DNA from: Gemmobacter caeni
Lineage (GTDB): Bacteria > Pseudomonadota > Alphaproteobacteria > Rhodobacterales > Rhodobacteraceae
DNA: 64,000 nt
Direction: 5' to 3'
Assembly (NCBI RefSeq): GCF_003054195.1
Contig: NZ_QBKP01000003.1
Span: 62,001 to 126,000 of the forward strand
The notes beneath the pieces were generated by a model. It did no database searches. It saw nothing but the letters and a program-made list of their open reading frames with translations, and had not been told where the DNA came from. This document shows positions 8,466-17,020 of this stretch, piece after piece; the first letter of the stretch is position 1; each line of letters opens with the position of its first letter. The position numbers and the translations under genes are program-made.

Positions 8466-9731
8466 TCACAGCCATGACGGCAGCTTATCGCGGCTCAGCA
8501 TCTCGTCATAGCTCGGGCGTTCCCGGATGACGGCGAAGTGATCGTCGCGCACCAGAACCTCGGGCACAAGAGGGCGCGAGTTGTATTCGTTGGCCATGAC
8601 CGCGCCATAGGCCCCGGCCGAGCGGAAGGCCACCAGATCTCCCTCTGCCATCAGCGGAAGATCGCGTGCCTTGGCGAACGTATCGCCGGTTTCGCAGATC
8701 GGGCCCACGATGTCGAAAGGCTGGGTCGGCGTGGCGGGGGCGGGTTCTGCCACCGCGACGATGTCGTGATGCGCACCATACATCGCCGGGCGCACCAGAT
8801 CGTTCATTGCGGCGTCGACGATCAGGAAATCACGGCCCTCGCCATGTTTCACATAGATCACCTTCGACACCAGAATGCCGGAATTTCCGGAAATCAGCCG
8901 CCCGGGCTCGATCTCGATCTCACAATCCAGATGTCCCAGTTTCTGCTTGATCAGTGCGCCGTAATCCAGTGGCAGCGGCGGCGCCTCGTTCGACCGGGTA
9001 TAGGGAATACCCAGACCCCCGCCCAGATCAAGGCGGCGGATCGTGTGGCCATCCGCCCGCAGCGCGGCGGTCAGGTCGGCCACCTTGTCAAAGGCCTGGC
9101 CGAACGGCTCCAGATCGGTCAGCTGGCTGCCGATATGCACGTCGATACCCACGATCTCCAGCCCCGGCAGCCGTGCGATTTCGGCATAGACTTCACGCGC
9201 GCGCGCGATCGGGATGCCGAACTTGTTCTCGCTTTTCCCGGTGGCGATCTTTTCGTGGGTCCGGGCATCCACATCCGGGTTTACCCGGACGGTGACGGGC
9301 GCCCGCAGTCCCATCGAGGCGGCGACGTCGGACAGCGCCCGCATCTCGGGTTCGCTTTCCAGGTTGAACTGGCGGATGCCGCCTTCCAGCGCGATCCGCA
9401 TTTCCTCGCGCGTCTTGCCGACGCCCGAGAACACGATGCGATCCCCCGGCACCCCGGCGGCCTTGGCGCGCAGATATTCCCCGATGGAGACCACGTCCAT
9501 CCCCGCGCCCAGATCGCCCAGAAGCTTCAGCACCGCCACGTTGGACAGCGACTTGATGGCGAAGCAGACCATGTTCGGCAGCGGGTCCAGCGCCTGTTTG
9601 AACAGTTGGTAATGCCGGGTCAGCGTCGCAGCGGAATAGCAATAGAACGGCGTACCCACCGCAGCGGCGATTTCGGTCAGCGGCACATCCTCGGCGTGCA
9701 GGCTGCCATTGCGGTAGATGAAGTGATCCAT
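8466..9731 (-). CDS. lysA: Diaminopimelate decarboxylase
   Basis: This enzyme catalyses the last step of lysine synthesis, decarboxylating meso-diaminopimelate with pyridoxal phosphate. The 421-residue protein has the fold-III TIM barrel plus C-terminal beta domain. Lys60 in MVCFAIKSLSN is the expected PLP lysine. HIGSQ and the LDLGGGLGIPY phosphate-binding glycine loop follow, and the C-terminal GPICETGD provides the conserved active-site Cys. The ATG at 9731 is preceded by a strong GAGGAGG. It lies in a minus-strand set with argH and small lipoprotein genes, so arginine and lysine biosynthesis genes share transcription direction and perhaps an mRNA. Confidence 0.97.
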   Translation of the reverse strand: MDHFIYRNGSLHAEDVPLTEIAAAVGTPFYCYSAATLTRHYQLFKQALDPLPNMVCFAIKSLSNVAVLKLLGDLGAGMDVVSIGEYLRAKAAGVPGDRIVFSGVGKTREEMRIALEGGIRQFNLESEPEMRALSDVAASMGLRAPVTVRVNPDVDARTHEKIATGKSENKFGIPIARAREVYAEIARLPGLEIVGIDVHIGSQLTDLEPFGQAFDKVADLTAALRADGHTIRRLDLGGGLGIPYTRSNEAPPLPLDYGALIKQKLGHLDCEIEIEPGRLISGNSGILVSKVIYVKHGEGRDFLIVDAAMNDLVRPAMYGAHHDIVAVAEPAPATPTQPFDIVGPICETGDTFAKARDLPLMAEGDLVAFRSAGAYGAVMANEYNSRPLVPEVLVRDDHFAVIRERPSYDEMLSRDKLPSWL

Positions 9732-9800
9732 GCGCGCCTCCTCAAGCAGTCGCCCCGCCTATAGCAGAACACAGCATCTTCGCAATCGCGGCGCAAAGGG

Positions 9801-10082
9801 TTACCGCACCGGCGCGGTGCGCAGAAACAGGTAGAGCGGCAGACCGCAGCCGGGGCCAAGCAGAAAGGTCACCGGCAGGGCGATCAGCGCCAGCCAGTTG
9901 CGCCGCACCCAGGTTTCCGCGATGGCCCAGAGGGCAAGCGCGATGGCGGTGATCAGCATGTCCGACGGGCCGGGTGTGAAGCGGGCGAGGGCGGCGGGCA
10001 GCCCGCCCGCCAGTAATTGTGACAGGGGAGCCACCGCCCCGGCCAGTGTCAGCGCCAGATACAGAAGGCGCAACGCCGACAT
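9801..10082 (-). CDS. DUF2834-like small membrane protein
   Basis: This 93-residue protein has three predicted membrane segments (about 3-24, 38-58 and 63-84). The ending GLPLYLFLRTAP matches the conserved C-terminus of DUF2834 membrane proteins (GLPLFLYLRE type). It starts with an ATG that overlaps the stop of the upstream lipoprotein gene in a TGATG, so it is translationally coupled, and lies 69 bases before lysA. Function is unknown. Confidence 0.7.
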   Translation of the reverse strand: MSALRLLYLALTLAGAVAPLSQLLAGGLPAALARFTPGPSDMLITAIALALWAIAETWVRRNWLALIALPVTFLLGPGCGLPLYLFLRTAPVR

Positions 10083-10300
10083 CAGAGGCCGATCCCGATT
10101 CCGATGCCGCCGATCCGGGTTCCGATCCGCGCGCCATGAGGCGTGACGCCGACCCGAGCCGTTCCGACCCGCGTGCTGACAGAGGGTGTCACCGCCACGC
10201 CGGTGGGCGTGGCATGAACGTTCAGGTTGGTCTGCGGCTCCGGCACCGGGGCGGCGCAGGCGGCCAGCAGGATCAGCCCGAGAACGGCGGCTGTTCGCAT
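10082..10300 (-). CDS. Small lipoprotein with Val/Thr/Gly-rich tail
   Basis: This 72-residue protein begins MRTAAVLGLILLAACAAP, a lipoprotein signal with lipobox LAAC. The mature part is nearly free of acidic residues and alternates Thr, Val, Gly and Arg, ending in a Gly-Ile run (GTRIGGIGIGIGL), suggesting short beta strands. The open frame extends upstream to 10504 but the upstream residues are a shadow of the neighbouring gene. Start and stop overlap both neighbours as TGATG, so three small genes are tightly coupled. I do not recognise a family. Confidence 0.6.
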   Translation of the reverse strand: MRTAAVLGLILLAACAAPVPEPQTNLNVHATPTGVAVTPSVSTRVGTARVGVTPHGARIGTRIGGIGIGIGL

Positions 10301-10452
10301 CACGGGCTCACATGGGTCAGTCCGGCACGGGCGTCGCCGGACAGCGTAACCCCGGTCTGGGCCTCGGGCGCCTTCGGCGGGCCGTCGGCCCCGCAGCCTG
10401 CCAGAAGCGCGGCCAGCGCCAGCCCGATCAACCCTTTGCCTGCATTCGTCAT
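10300..10452 (-). CDS. LptM-like short lipoprotein between argH and lysA
   Basis: This 50-residue protein starts at the ATG at 10452 (MTNAGKGLIGLALAALLAGC). The lipobox is followed by CGADGPPKAPE. This fits the LPAM_2/LptM pattern (CGxKGPLYxP) of tiny outer membrane lipoproteins, which in many proteobacteria are encoded next to lysA/dapF and in E. coli help assemble the LPS translocon LptDE. The position just after argH and upstream of lysA supports this. It is shorter than the E. coli protein and the Tyr of the motif is missing, so the LptM role is inference. Confidence 0.6.
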   Translation of the reverse strand: MTNAGKGLIGLALAALLAGCGADGPPKAPEAQTGVTLSGDARAGLTHVSP

Positions 10453-10518
10453 TTTCGTCTCCAAGACTTTCCGCCGCCTGTCGCGGCACATGCGCCGCAG
10501 GCAATCAGGCGGCGAGCG

Positions 10519-11943
10519 TCAGCGCAACAGCCCCTGCCAGCGCGCGATCTGTTCGCGCACCTGAACCGGCGATGTTCCGCCATATGACTGCCGGGAGATC
10601 ACGGAATTCTCGACCCCCAGCACCGAATATACACTTTGGTTTATACCTTCGTGAACGGATTGCATTTCGGTCATGGTCAGCTCGGGCAGGTCACAGCCCT
10701 TCTTCTCGGCCAGCGCAACCAGCGTGCCGGTCACATGATGCGCTTCGCGGAAGGGCAGGCCCAGTTCGCGCACCAGCCAATCGGCCAGATCGGTCGCGGT
10801 GGAGAAGCCCGAGGCCGCGGCGGCGCGCAGGTTTTCGGTCATCGCCTGCATGTCGCTGACCATGCCGGTCATCGCGGCCAGACCGAGCATCAGCGTGTCT
10901 GCGGCGTCAAACACCTGTTCCTTGTCCTCCTGCATGTCCTTGGAATAGGTCAATGGCAGACCCTTCATCACGGTGAACAGCGCCACCGTCGCGCCGAGGA
11001 TACGCCCGAGTTTCGCGCGCAGCAGTTCCGCCGCATCGGGGTTCTTCTTCTGCGGCATGATGGACGAGCCTGTCGTCCACTTGTCCGACAGTTTGACAAA
11101 GCGGAACTGGGCCGAGGACCAGATCACCAGCTCTTCAGCAAAGCGGCTCAGGTGCATGGCGCAGATCGCCGAGGCCGACAGGAATTCCAGCGCGAAATCG
11201 CGGTCGCTGACCGAATCGAGACTGTTGGCTGTCGGCCGGTCAAAACCCAGAGCCGCCGCCGTGGCATGGCGGTCGATGGGGAAGGAGGTTCCGGCCAGCG
11301 CCGCGGCGCCCAGCGGGCATTCGTTCATCCGGCGCCGCGCGTCCTCGAACCGCGAACGGTCCCGCGCCAGCATTTCCACATAGGCCAGCATGTGATGGCC
11401 CCAGGTCACGGGCTGCGCGGTTTGCAGATGGGTGAAGCCCGGCATGATCCAGTCGGCGCCTGCTTCGGCCTGCGACAGGAAGGCTTTCATCAGCGCAGTC
11501 ACTCCGGCAATCGCCGCATCGCACTGGTCGCGGACCCAAAGCCGGAAGTCGACGGCGACCTGATCATTGCGCGACCGTGCCGTGTGCAGCCGCTTGCCGG
11601 CCTCGCCCACGATCTCGGTCAGGCGGGCCTCGACCGACATATGAATGTCTTCATGTTCGACCCTGAAGGTGAAGTTTCCGGCCTCGATCTCTGACAAGAC
11701 CGTGAGCAGCCCTTCCCGGATCGCCCCGGCGTCTTTATCGGTAAGGATGCCCTGCGCCGCCAGCATCGCGGCATGGGCGCGCGAACCGGCAATATCCTGG
11801 GCGTAAAGCCGCTGGTCGAAGCCGATGGAGGCGTTGATCGCCTGCATGATGGCATCCGGCCCGCTGCTGAAGCGACCGCCCCACATGGCATTCGCCGTAT
11901 CCGGGGCGTTTGCGGAAGTCTGGGTCTTGTCGTCTGCGCTCAT
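10519..11943 (-). CDS. argH: Argininosuccinate lyase
   Basis: This enzyme cleaves argininosuccinate into arginine and fumarate, the last step of arginine synthesis. The protein is 474 residues when started at the ATG at 11943 (MSADDKTQ), slightly longer than the usual 460; the long upstream extension of the frame to 12198 is not family-like. It contains the N-terminal [11 protein letters not shown], the [10 protein letters not shown] block and the fumarase/lyase signature [12 protein letters not shown], which carries the catalytic serine loop. It leads the argH-lipoprotein-DUF2834-lysA-DUF4175 run and is divergent from a thioredoxin-like gene with only 26 bases between start codons, so both promoters must lie within or beyond the facing coding regions. 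Confidence 0.97.
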   Translation of the reverse strand: MSADDKTQTSANAPDTANAMWGGRFSSGPDAIMQAINASIGFDQRLYAQDIAGSRAHAAMLAAQGILTDKDAGAIREGLLTVLSEIEAGNFTFRVEHEDIHMSVEARLTEIVGEAGKRLHTARSRNDQVAVDFRLWVRDQCDAAIAGVTALMKAFLSQAEAGADWIMPGFTHLQTAQPVTWGHHMLAYVEMLARDRSRFEDARRRMNECPLGAAALAGTSFPIDRHATAAALGFDRPTANSLDSVSDRDFALEFLSASAICAMHLSRFAEELVIWSSAQFRFVKLSDKWTTGSSIMPQKKNPDAAELLRAKLGRILGATVALFTVMKGLPLTYSKDMQEDKEQVFDAADTLMLGLAAMTGMVSDMQAMTENLRAAAASGFSTATDLADWLVRELGLPFREAHHVTGTLVALAEKKGCDLPELTMTEMQSVHEGINQSVYSVLGVENSVISRQSYGGTSPVQVREQIARWQGLLR

Positions 11944-11969
11944 TCTGGGCCTGCCTTTGTGGAGGGAAA

Positions 11970-12518
11970 ATGCTGCCTGTCCGTGCCGCCGTCCTTTATA
12001 CGGCCTTGCTGTTCGGTGCAAACCCGGCTGCTGCCGATATTGCCGCCGCCGATGCGCTGCGCGACGGTGACATGAAGAAGCTGAACTTCGCCGAGGCTCA
12101 GGAACTGCCCGAAATCGGGCTGGTCGGGCTGGACGACAGCCCCCGCGCATTGTCTGAGTTTCGCGGCAAGTGGACGGTGGTGAACTTCTGGGCCACATGG
12201 TGCCCGCCTTGCCGCCACGAGATGCCTTCGCTCGGAGCCTTGCAACAGGTGATGGGCGGGCCGGAGTTCGAGGTCGTGACTGTCGCCACCGGCCGCAATG
12301 CCGTTCCGGCCATCGAAGAGTTCTTCGAAGAGGCGGGTGTCACCCATCTGACCGCGCTGCGCGATCCGAAATCGGCGCTGGCCCGCAATGTCGGGATCGC
12401 GGGCCTTCCGGTGACGCTGATCCTCAACCCCGAGGGCGAGGAGGTTGGCCGCCTGATCGGCGATGCCGACTGGAACAGCGCCGAGGCGCGGGCCGTCCTT
12501 ACCGCGCTGATGCGCTGA
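11970..12518 (+). CDS. TlpA/ResA-type thiol-disulfide oxidoreductase
   Basis: This 182-residue exported or membrane-anchored thioredoxin-fold protein has a hydrophobic N-terminus ending in a likely cleavage or anchor site (GANPAAAD, about residue 23). The redox motif is WCPPC (77-81) and the cis-proline is in [10 protein letters not shown]. Proteins of the TlpA/ResA group reduce periplasmic disulfides, for example in cytochrome c or copper-site assembly; the actual client is not visible here. The start at 11970 is set by GGAGGG immediately upstream. Its last 20 bases overlap the end of the convergent DUF2087 gene. Confidence 0.88.
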   Translation: MLPVRAAVLYTALLFGANPAAADIAAADALRDGDMKKLNFAEAQELPEIGLVGLDDSPRALSEFRGKWTVVNFWATWCPPCRHEMPSLGALQQVMGGPEFEVVTVATGRNAVPAIEEFFEEAGVTHLTALRDPKSALARNVGIAGLPVTLILNPEGEEVGRLIGDADWNSAEARAVLTALMR

Positions 12519-13041
12519 GCCGAAGCGACCGGATCAGTGCCACTGCTTCGGCCGGGGGAGCCTGTTCGATCCGCCGATAACCGGTTCCGTCGGGCTGCCT
12601 GGCAATCAGGCCGCTCTGCGCCATGGTGCGGCGCAGGATGGCGGCATCTCCGAACAGGTGCAGCCGGTCCAGCAGGGATGAAAACGCGCGCTCCGTCCAG
12701 CTTTGACCCTTTGGCACCTGTGCCCAGAGCCCCCACAGCGCCAGATGCTGGGCCGAGGTCTTGGCGGGCCAGCTTTTCAGCCGCGCCTCCGCATCGAAAT
12801 ACCGCCGGACCTTTTCGACCGCACGCAGGTCGACCTCGGGCAGGAGCGGTGGATCAAGCCGGAGCCGGGCGGCGTCCTGGGCCCGGAAATGCTGAAAGTT
12901 CCGAAAGCCTGCACCGCGCGCCAGCATGTTCAGCAAGGTCAGATGGCCTGGCTGGCCCTCATGTCCGGCGAGCTCCGCGCCAAGACGGCGCGCGAGCACA
13001 GAGATGTCTTCTGCCCGATAGGGCAGGGAAAGGCGTGTCAT
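12499..13041 (-). CDS. DUF2087 domain protein
   Basis: This 180-residue protein has an N-terminal helical part with HLTLLNMLARGAGFRNFQHF. Its C-terminal part fits DUF2087: RLKSWPAKTSAQHLALW, then WTERAFSSLLDRLHLFGDAAILRRTMAQSGLI and the ending DGTGYRR. DUF2087 looks like a winged-helix-type fold and is often joined to regulator domains, so nucleic acid binding is possible. Function is not established. It ends 20 bases inside the thioredoxin-like gene on the other strand and is 139 bases downstream of tag. Confidence 0.7.
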   Translation of the reverse strand: MTRLSLPYRAEDISVLARRLGAELAGHEGQPGHLTLLNMLARGAGFRNFQHFRAQDAARLRLDPPLLPEVDLRAVEKVRRYFDAEARLKSWPAKTSAQHLALWGLWAQVPKGQSWTERAFSSLLDRLHLFGDAAILRRTMAQSGLIARQPDGTGYRRIEQAPPAEAVALIRSLRLSASAR

Positions 13042-13180
13042 GGCACCCTCATGTCTGGCCCGGAACGGCGCGGGTCACCCTTGGCGGCCGGGCATGGGGA
13101 AACCATGGCTGGCGGGACGGCAGGTTTAGCTGGCCTTTCGGCTGGTGACGCCTGGGTGAACTGCGGACCCTGCACAAAGT

Positions 13181-13759
13181 CTAGCGCGGCGGTATTCCGG
13201 CGGCAAGCCGGCCATGACAGGGGCAGGTGACCATGTGGTCGTTCACCATGCCGGTTGCCTGCATGAAGGCGTAGACGATGGTCGGGCCGCAGAACTTGAA
13301 CCCTTCGGCCTTCAGCGCTTTCGACATGGCCCGCGATTCGGGCGTCTCGGTCGGCACTTCGGCCATGCTGGAGAAGCGGTTCACGATGGGGTTGCCGCCG
13401 ACGAAGCGCCACAGGAAGGGCGAAAACCCCTCGCGTTCCTCGATGCGCAGCCAGGCGCGGGCGCCTGCAATGGTGCCCTCGATCTTGCCGCGATGGCGCA
13501 CGATGCCCGGATCGGCCAGAAGGCGCAGCACCTCGGGCTCACCCCAGCCTGCGATGACCTCCGGGCGGAAACCTTCAAAGGCGGCGCGAAAGGTCTCGCG
13601 CTTGCGCAGAATGGTGATCCAGCTCAGCCCGGCCTGAAACCCGTCGAGGATCAGCTTTTCGAACAGGGCGCGGCTGTCGTGTTCGGGCACCCCCCATTCG
13701 GTATCGTGATACGCGACATAAAGCGGCTCGGTGCCGCACCAGGTGCATCTGCCTTCCAT
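13181..13759 (-). CDS. tag: DNA-3-methyladenine glycosylase I
   Basis: This base-excision repair enzyme removes 3-methyladenine from alkylated DNA. The 192-residue protein matches the Tag family throughout. The zinc-binding residues are visible as Cys5 (MEGRC), His18 (AYHDTEWG) and the C-terminal His and Cys in NDHMVTCPCH. ALFEKLILDGFQAGLSW is the conserved catalytic region containing the essential Glu. Its start region faces the EAL gene, with about 85 bases between the two start codons. Confidence 0.95.
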   Translation of the reverse strand: MEGRCTWCGTEPLYVAYHDTEWGVPEHDSRALFEKLILDGFQAGLSWITILRKRETFRAAFEGFRPEVIAGWGEPEVLRLLADPGIVRHRGKIEGTIAGARAWLRIEEREGFSPFLWRFVGGNPIVNRFSSMAEVPTETPESRAMSKALKAEGFKFCGPTIVYAFMQATGMVNDHMVTCPCHGRLAAGIPPR

Positions 13760-13844
13760 GACAAACTCCGCAAAATTAGAACTAAATGTGAACTTTCATC
13801 CGGTCTTTACCTTTGGCCACGCAATCTGTCGAGCGGAAGCAAGC

Positions 13845-14690
13845 ATGGGGGTGGTGATGGAGTTCCGGCAGCCAGGCGGTGCCAAACCGAAAGGGCCATT
13901 GTCCGATCCGCTCAGCTTTGCGATATCCGAACTGGACCGGCAGACCATGACCATGGTGGAGGAGGCGCTGCGCGATGGCCGGGTGCGGCTGGCTTTCCAG
14001 CCCGTCGTGATCGCGGCGGATACCCGGAAAATCGCCTTCCACGAAGGGCTGATCCGCCTGCTGGACCCTGCCGGGCGGGTGATCCCGGCACGGGAGTTCA
14101 TGGGCGCCGTCGAAACGCAGGAACTCGGGCGACAAATTGATTGTGCCGCGCTGGATCTGGGGCTGCGGACGCTGGCGCGCCATACGGATATCCGTCTGTC
14201 AGTCAACATGTCGGCCCGTTCCATCGGCTATCCCCGCTGGATGCGCATTCTCAAACGCGGGTTGCGGCAATCCCCGACCATCGGGGAAAGGCTGATCCTC
14301 GAAATCACCGAAAGCTCGGCCATTGCGGTGCCGGAAACCGTGACGGCCTTCATGGATGATCTGCAACGTGAGGGCATTGCCTTCGCGCTCGACGATTTCG
14401 GGGCGGGCTATACCGCCTTCCGCTACTTCAAGGAGTTCTTCTTTGACATCCTGAAGATTGATGGCCAGTTCATCCGCAACATCCATACAGACCGCGACAA
14501 TCAGGCGCTGACCCGGGCGCTGATCTCCATCGCACGTCAGTTCGAGATGTTTACCGTGGCCGAGGCGGTGGAAACCGTGGAAGAGGCGCAGTTTCTGCAA
14601 ACTCTGGGCATTGACTGTATGCAGGGCTACCTTTTCGGGGCGCCGACGCTGAAGCCCGCTTTCTTGCCCGAGGATCGCAAGCTTGCCTGA
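13845..14690 (+). CDS. EAL domain protein (probable cyclic-di-GMP phosphodiesterase)
   Basis: This 281-residue protein consists of an EAL domain with no GGDEF, sensor or membrane part. The signature EAL is EGL (E67 in FHEGLIRL). The other metal and catalytic positions are conserved: Asn in SVNMSAR, Glu in LEITES, the Asp pair in LDDFGAGY, Lys in LKIDGQFI and Glu in VAEAVET. It should therefore hydrolyse c-di-GMP to pGpG, although Gly in place of Ala is a variant. The ATG at 13845 is chosen; an ATG four codons later with GGGGGTGG in front is equally possible, and the frame further upstream is only an extension with a GTG. Confidence 0.85.
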   Translation: MGVVMEFRQPGGAKPKGPLSDPLSFAISELDRQTMTMVEEALRDGRVRLAFQPVVIAADTRKIAFHEGLIRLLDPAGRVIPAREFMGAVETQELGRQIDCAALDLGLRTLARHTDIRLSVNMSARSIGYPRWMRILKRGLRQSPTIGERLILEITESSAIAVPETVTAFMDDLQREGIAFALDDFGAGYTAFRYFKEFFFDILKIDGQFIRNIHTDRDNQALTRALISIARQFEMFTVAEAVETVEEAQFLQTLGIDCMQGYLFGAPTLKPAFLPEDRKLA

Positions 14691-14825
14691 CATCTGCGAC
14701 GAATCGCCAAAATTGGCACGTCGCCGCGCAATCTTCTTGCTCAGCGCCCGAAACTTGCTTACCCCATGCTGCAAGGCGGCAGAGGAGCCCCTCCGCCGCA
14801 TCGGCCAAGGGAGAGGACTACAGCC

Positions 14826-16001
14826 ATGACGAATGTCGTTATCGTTTCTGCCGGGCGGACTGCCGTCGGCAGCTTCAACGGGTCTTTTGCCAATACGCCG
14901 GCGCATGAGCTGGGCGCTTCGGTGATTGAGGGCGTGGTGGCCCGCGCCGGGATCGACAAATCCGAAGTTTCCGAGACCATTCTGGGTCAGGTGCTGACCG
15001 CCGGTCAGGGCCAGAACCCGGCCCGTCAGGCGCATATCCTGGCTGGGCTGCCGCAGGAAAGCTCTGCCTGGAGCCTCAATCAGGTTTGCGGGTCCGGCCT
15101 GCGCGCGGTCGCGCTGGGCGCACAGCATGTGCAGCTTGGCGATGCCAGCATCGTCGTGGCAGGCGGTCAGGAAAACATGTCGCTGTCGCCCCACGTCGCG
15201 CATCTGCGGGCGGGTCACAAGATGGGTGACATGAAGTTCATCGATTCGATGATCAAGGACGGGCTGTGGGATGCCTTCAATGGCTATCACATGGGGCAGA
15301 CGGCAGAGAATGTCGCGAACCAGTGGCAGATCAGCCGCGACATGCAGGACGAATTTGCTCTGGCCAGCCAGAACAAGGCCGAAGCGGCACAGAAAGCCGG
15401 CCGCTTCAAGGACGAGATCATTCCCTTCACGATCAAGGGTCGCAAGGGCGACATCGTGGTGGATGCCGATGAATATATCCGTCACGGCGCGACCATGGAT
15501 GCGATGCAGAAGCTGAAACCGGCCTTCGTGAAAGACGGCTCGGTTACCGCGGCCAATGCCTCGGGTATCAATGATGGTGCGGCGGCGGTGCTGCTGATGT
15601 CGGCGGACGAAGCCGCGAAGCGTGGTCTGAAGCCGCTGGCGCGCATCGCTTCCTACGCGACGGCGGGTCTGGACCCGGCGATCATGGGCGTCGGCCCGAT
15701 CTATGCAAGCCGCAAGGCGCTGGAAAAGGCGGGCTGGAAAGCTGCGGACCTCGATCTGGTCGAAGCGAACGAGGCGTTTGCGGCTCAGGCCTGCGCGGTG
15801 AACAAGGACATGGGCTGGGACCCGTCGATCGTGAACGTGAACGGCGGTGCCATTGCCATCGGTCACCCGATTGGCGCTTCGGGCTGCCGCATCCTGAACA
15901 CACTGCTGTTCGAAATGCAGCGCCGGGACGCGAAAAAGGGCCTTGCCACGCTTTGCATCGGGGGCGGCATGGGCGTCGCCATGTGCCTTGAGCGCGTCTG
16001 A
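14826..16001 (+). CDS. phaA: Acetyl-CoA C-acetyltransferase (beta-ketothiolase)
   Basis: This thiolase condenses two acetyl-CoA molecules to acetoacetyl-CoA, the first step of polyhydroxybutyrate synthesis. The 391-residue protein has the acyl-carrying Cys88 (NQVCGSG), the [10 protein letters not shown] histidine block and the C-terminal CIGGGMG cysteine. The ATG at 14826 follows GGGAGAGGA; the upstream extension to 14766 is discounted. phaB follows after an efficient-looking terminator and a separate regulatory region, so the two genes are probably controlled partly independently although they serve one pathway. The pathway polymerase phaC is not in the window. Confidence 0.95.
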   Translation: MTNVVIVSAGRTAVGSFNGSFANTPAHELGASVIEGVVARAGIDKSEVSETILGQVLTAGQGQNPARQAHILAGLPQESSAWSLNQVCGSGLRAVALGAQHVQLGDASIVVAGGQENMSLSPHVAHLRAGHKMGDMKFIDSMIKDGLWDAFNGYHMGQTAENVANQWQISRDMQDEFALASQNKAEAAQKAGRFKDEIIPFTIKGRKGDIVVDADEYIRHGATMDAMQKLKPAFVKDGSVTAANASGINDGAAAVLLMSADEAAKRGLKPLARIASYATAGLDPAIMGVGPIYASRKALEKAGWKAADLDLVEANEAFAAQACAVNKDMGWDPSIVNVNGGAIAIGHPIGASGCRILNTLLFEMQRRDAKKGLATLCIGGGMGVAMCLERV

Positions 16002-16026
16002 ATATTTCAAACTTTAAAAACTTCCG

Positions 16027-16061
16027 GCGGCGCACTGGCAACAGTGCGCCGCTTGTCTTTT
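16027..16061 (+). terminator. Rho-independent terminator after phaA
   Basis: Perfect 11-base arms GCGGCGCACTG (16027-16037) and CAGTGCGCCGC (16042-16052) enclose a GCAA tetraloop and are followed by TTGTCTTTT. This should end the phaA transcript before phaB. Confidence 0.9.
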
Positions 16062-16067
16062 GATCCT

Positions 16068-16118
16068 TTGCGAAATTTTGCTGCAATTGCGAAAAAACTT
16101 TCGCAACATTGTTGCGAA
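16068..16118. promoter_or_regulatory. TTGCGAA repeat cluster in front of phaB (operator candidate)
   Basis: TTGCGAA occurs at 16068-16074, 16087-16093 and 16112-16118, and inverted as TTCGCAA at 16100-16106. The last two make a perfect 9-base inverted repeat, TTCGCAACA-T-TGTTGCGAA (16100-16118), 52 bases before the phaB ATG. PHA regulators of the PhaR family are reported to bind TGC-rich sites in Paracoccus and Rhodobacter, which makes PhaR a reasonable candidate; that link is inference. Confidence 0.6.
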
Positions 16119-16170
16119 GGCGCGCTCTGTCCGATAGCAAGATTCCAAGCAGACATTTCAAGGAGGAATC

Positions 16171-16896
16171 ATGTCGAAAGTTGCTCTGGTCACCGGCGGG
16201 TCGCGCGGCATCGGTGCGGCGATCTCGGTCGCGCTGAAGAATGCGGGCTATTCCGTTGCGGCGAATTACGCTGGCAATGACGATGCCGCCGCCGCCTTCA
16301 CCAAGGAAACCGGCATTCCCACCTACAAATGGTCTGTCGCCGATTACGATGCCTGCGCGGCCGGTATCGCCAAGGTCGAGGCAGAACTGGGTCCGGTATC
16401 GGTTCTGGTGAACAATGCGGGCATCACCCGCGATGCGATGTTCCACAAGATGACCCGTGCGCAATGGCAGGAGGTGATGGATACCAACCTCACCGGCCTG
16501 TTCAACATGACCCATCCGCTGTGGTCGGGAATGCGTGACCGCAAATTCGGGCGCGTGATTAATATCTCCTCGATCAACGGGCAGAAAGGCCAGGCGGGGC
16601 AGGCGAACTATTCGGCGGCGAAGGCGGGCGATCTGGGCTTCACCAAGGCGCTGGCGCAAGAGGGCGCGCGGGCGGGCATCACCGTCAATGCAATTTGTCC
16701 GGGCTATATCGGCACCGAGATGGTCCGCGCGATTGATGAAAAGGTGCTGAACGAGCGCATCATCCCGCAGATCCCGGTCGGTCGTCTGGGGGAGCCCGAA
16801 GAAATCGCGCGCTGCGTGGTTTTCCTTGCGGCCGAGGATGCAGGCTTCATCACCGGCGCGACCATCAGCGCCAATGGCGGCCAGTTCTTCGTCTGA
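16171..16896 (+). CDS. phaB: Acetoacetyl-CoA reductase
   Basis: This short-chain dehydrogenase reduces acetoacetyl-CoA with NADPH to (R)-3-hydroxybutyryl-CoA, the monomer for polyhydroxybutyrate. The 241-residue protein has the cofactor loop TGGSRGIG (8-15), the NNAG motif (81-84), Asn106, and the catalytic Ser133/134, Tyr147 and Lys151 (YSAAK). The segment INGQKGQAGQ is characteristic of PhaB rather than FabG. A strong AAGGAGGAATC precedes the ATG. It has its own operator-like upstream region and its own terminator. Confidence 0.95.
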   Translation: MSKVALVTGGSRGIGAAISVALKNAGYSVAANYAGNDDAAAAFTKETGIPTYKWSVADYDACAAGIAKVEAELGPVSVLVNNAGITRDAMFHKMTRAQWQEVMDTNLTGLFNMTHPLWSGMRDRKFGRVINISSINGQKGQAGQANYSAAKAGDLGFTKALAQEGARAGITVNAICPGYIGTEMVRAIDEKVLNERIIPQIPVGRLGEPEEIARCVVFLAAEDAGFITGATISANGGQFFV

Positions 16897-16915
16897 CCCG
16901 TTCACACAATCGCTC

Positions 16916-16942
16916 AAAGGCCCGCTTGCGCGGGCCTTTTTC
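16916..16942 (+). terminator. Rho-independent terminator after phaB
   Basis: Ten-base arms AAAGGCCCGC (16916-16925) and GCGGGCCTTT (16930-16939) with a four-base loop are followed by further T residues. Confidence 0.92.
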
Positions 16943-16965
16943 TTTGCCTAGACCTGCGGTCGGAC

Positions 16966-17012
16966 GCAAAAATCTTTGAAAGATTTTTGCAAATTTCTTG
17001 CAAGAAATTTGC
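16966..17012. repeat. Two abutting perfect palindromes before the EamA gene
   Basis: The first palindrome has 12-base arms GCAAAAATCTTT (16966-16977) and AAAGATTTTTGC (16979-16990) around one central base. The second is a perfect 24-base palindrome, GCAAATTTCTTG (16989-17000) followed directly by its complement (17001-17012). They share the GC at 16989-16990 and end eight bases before the transporter ATG. They are very AT-rich for this genome. They could be tandem operators or a structured 5' leader. Confidence 0.75.
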
Positions 17013-17020
17013 GGGGGCAG

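Noticed and set aside
14769-14782. CTGC-N6-GCAG before phaA as a PhaR site
   Set aside because: The reported pattern as I recall it has a three-base spacer; this one is six and lies almost at the ribosome binding site, so I do not call it.
16976-17020. N-terminal extension of the EamA transporter through the palindromes
   Set aside because: The extra residues are charged and not family-like, and the ATG at 17021 has a G-rich ribosome binding site.
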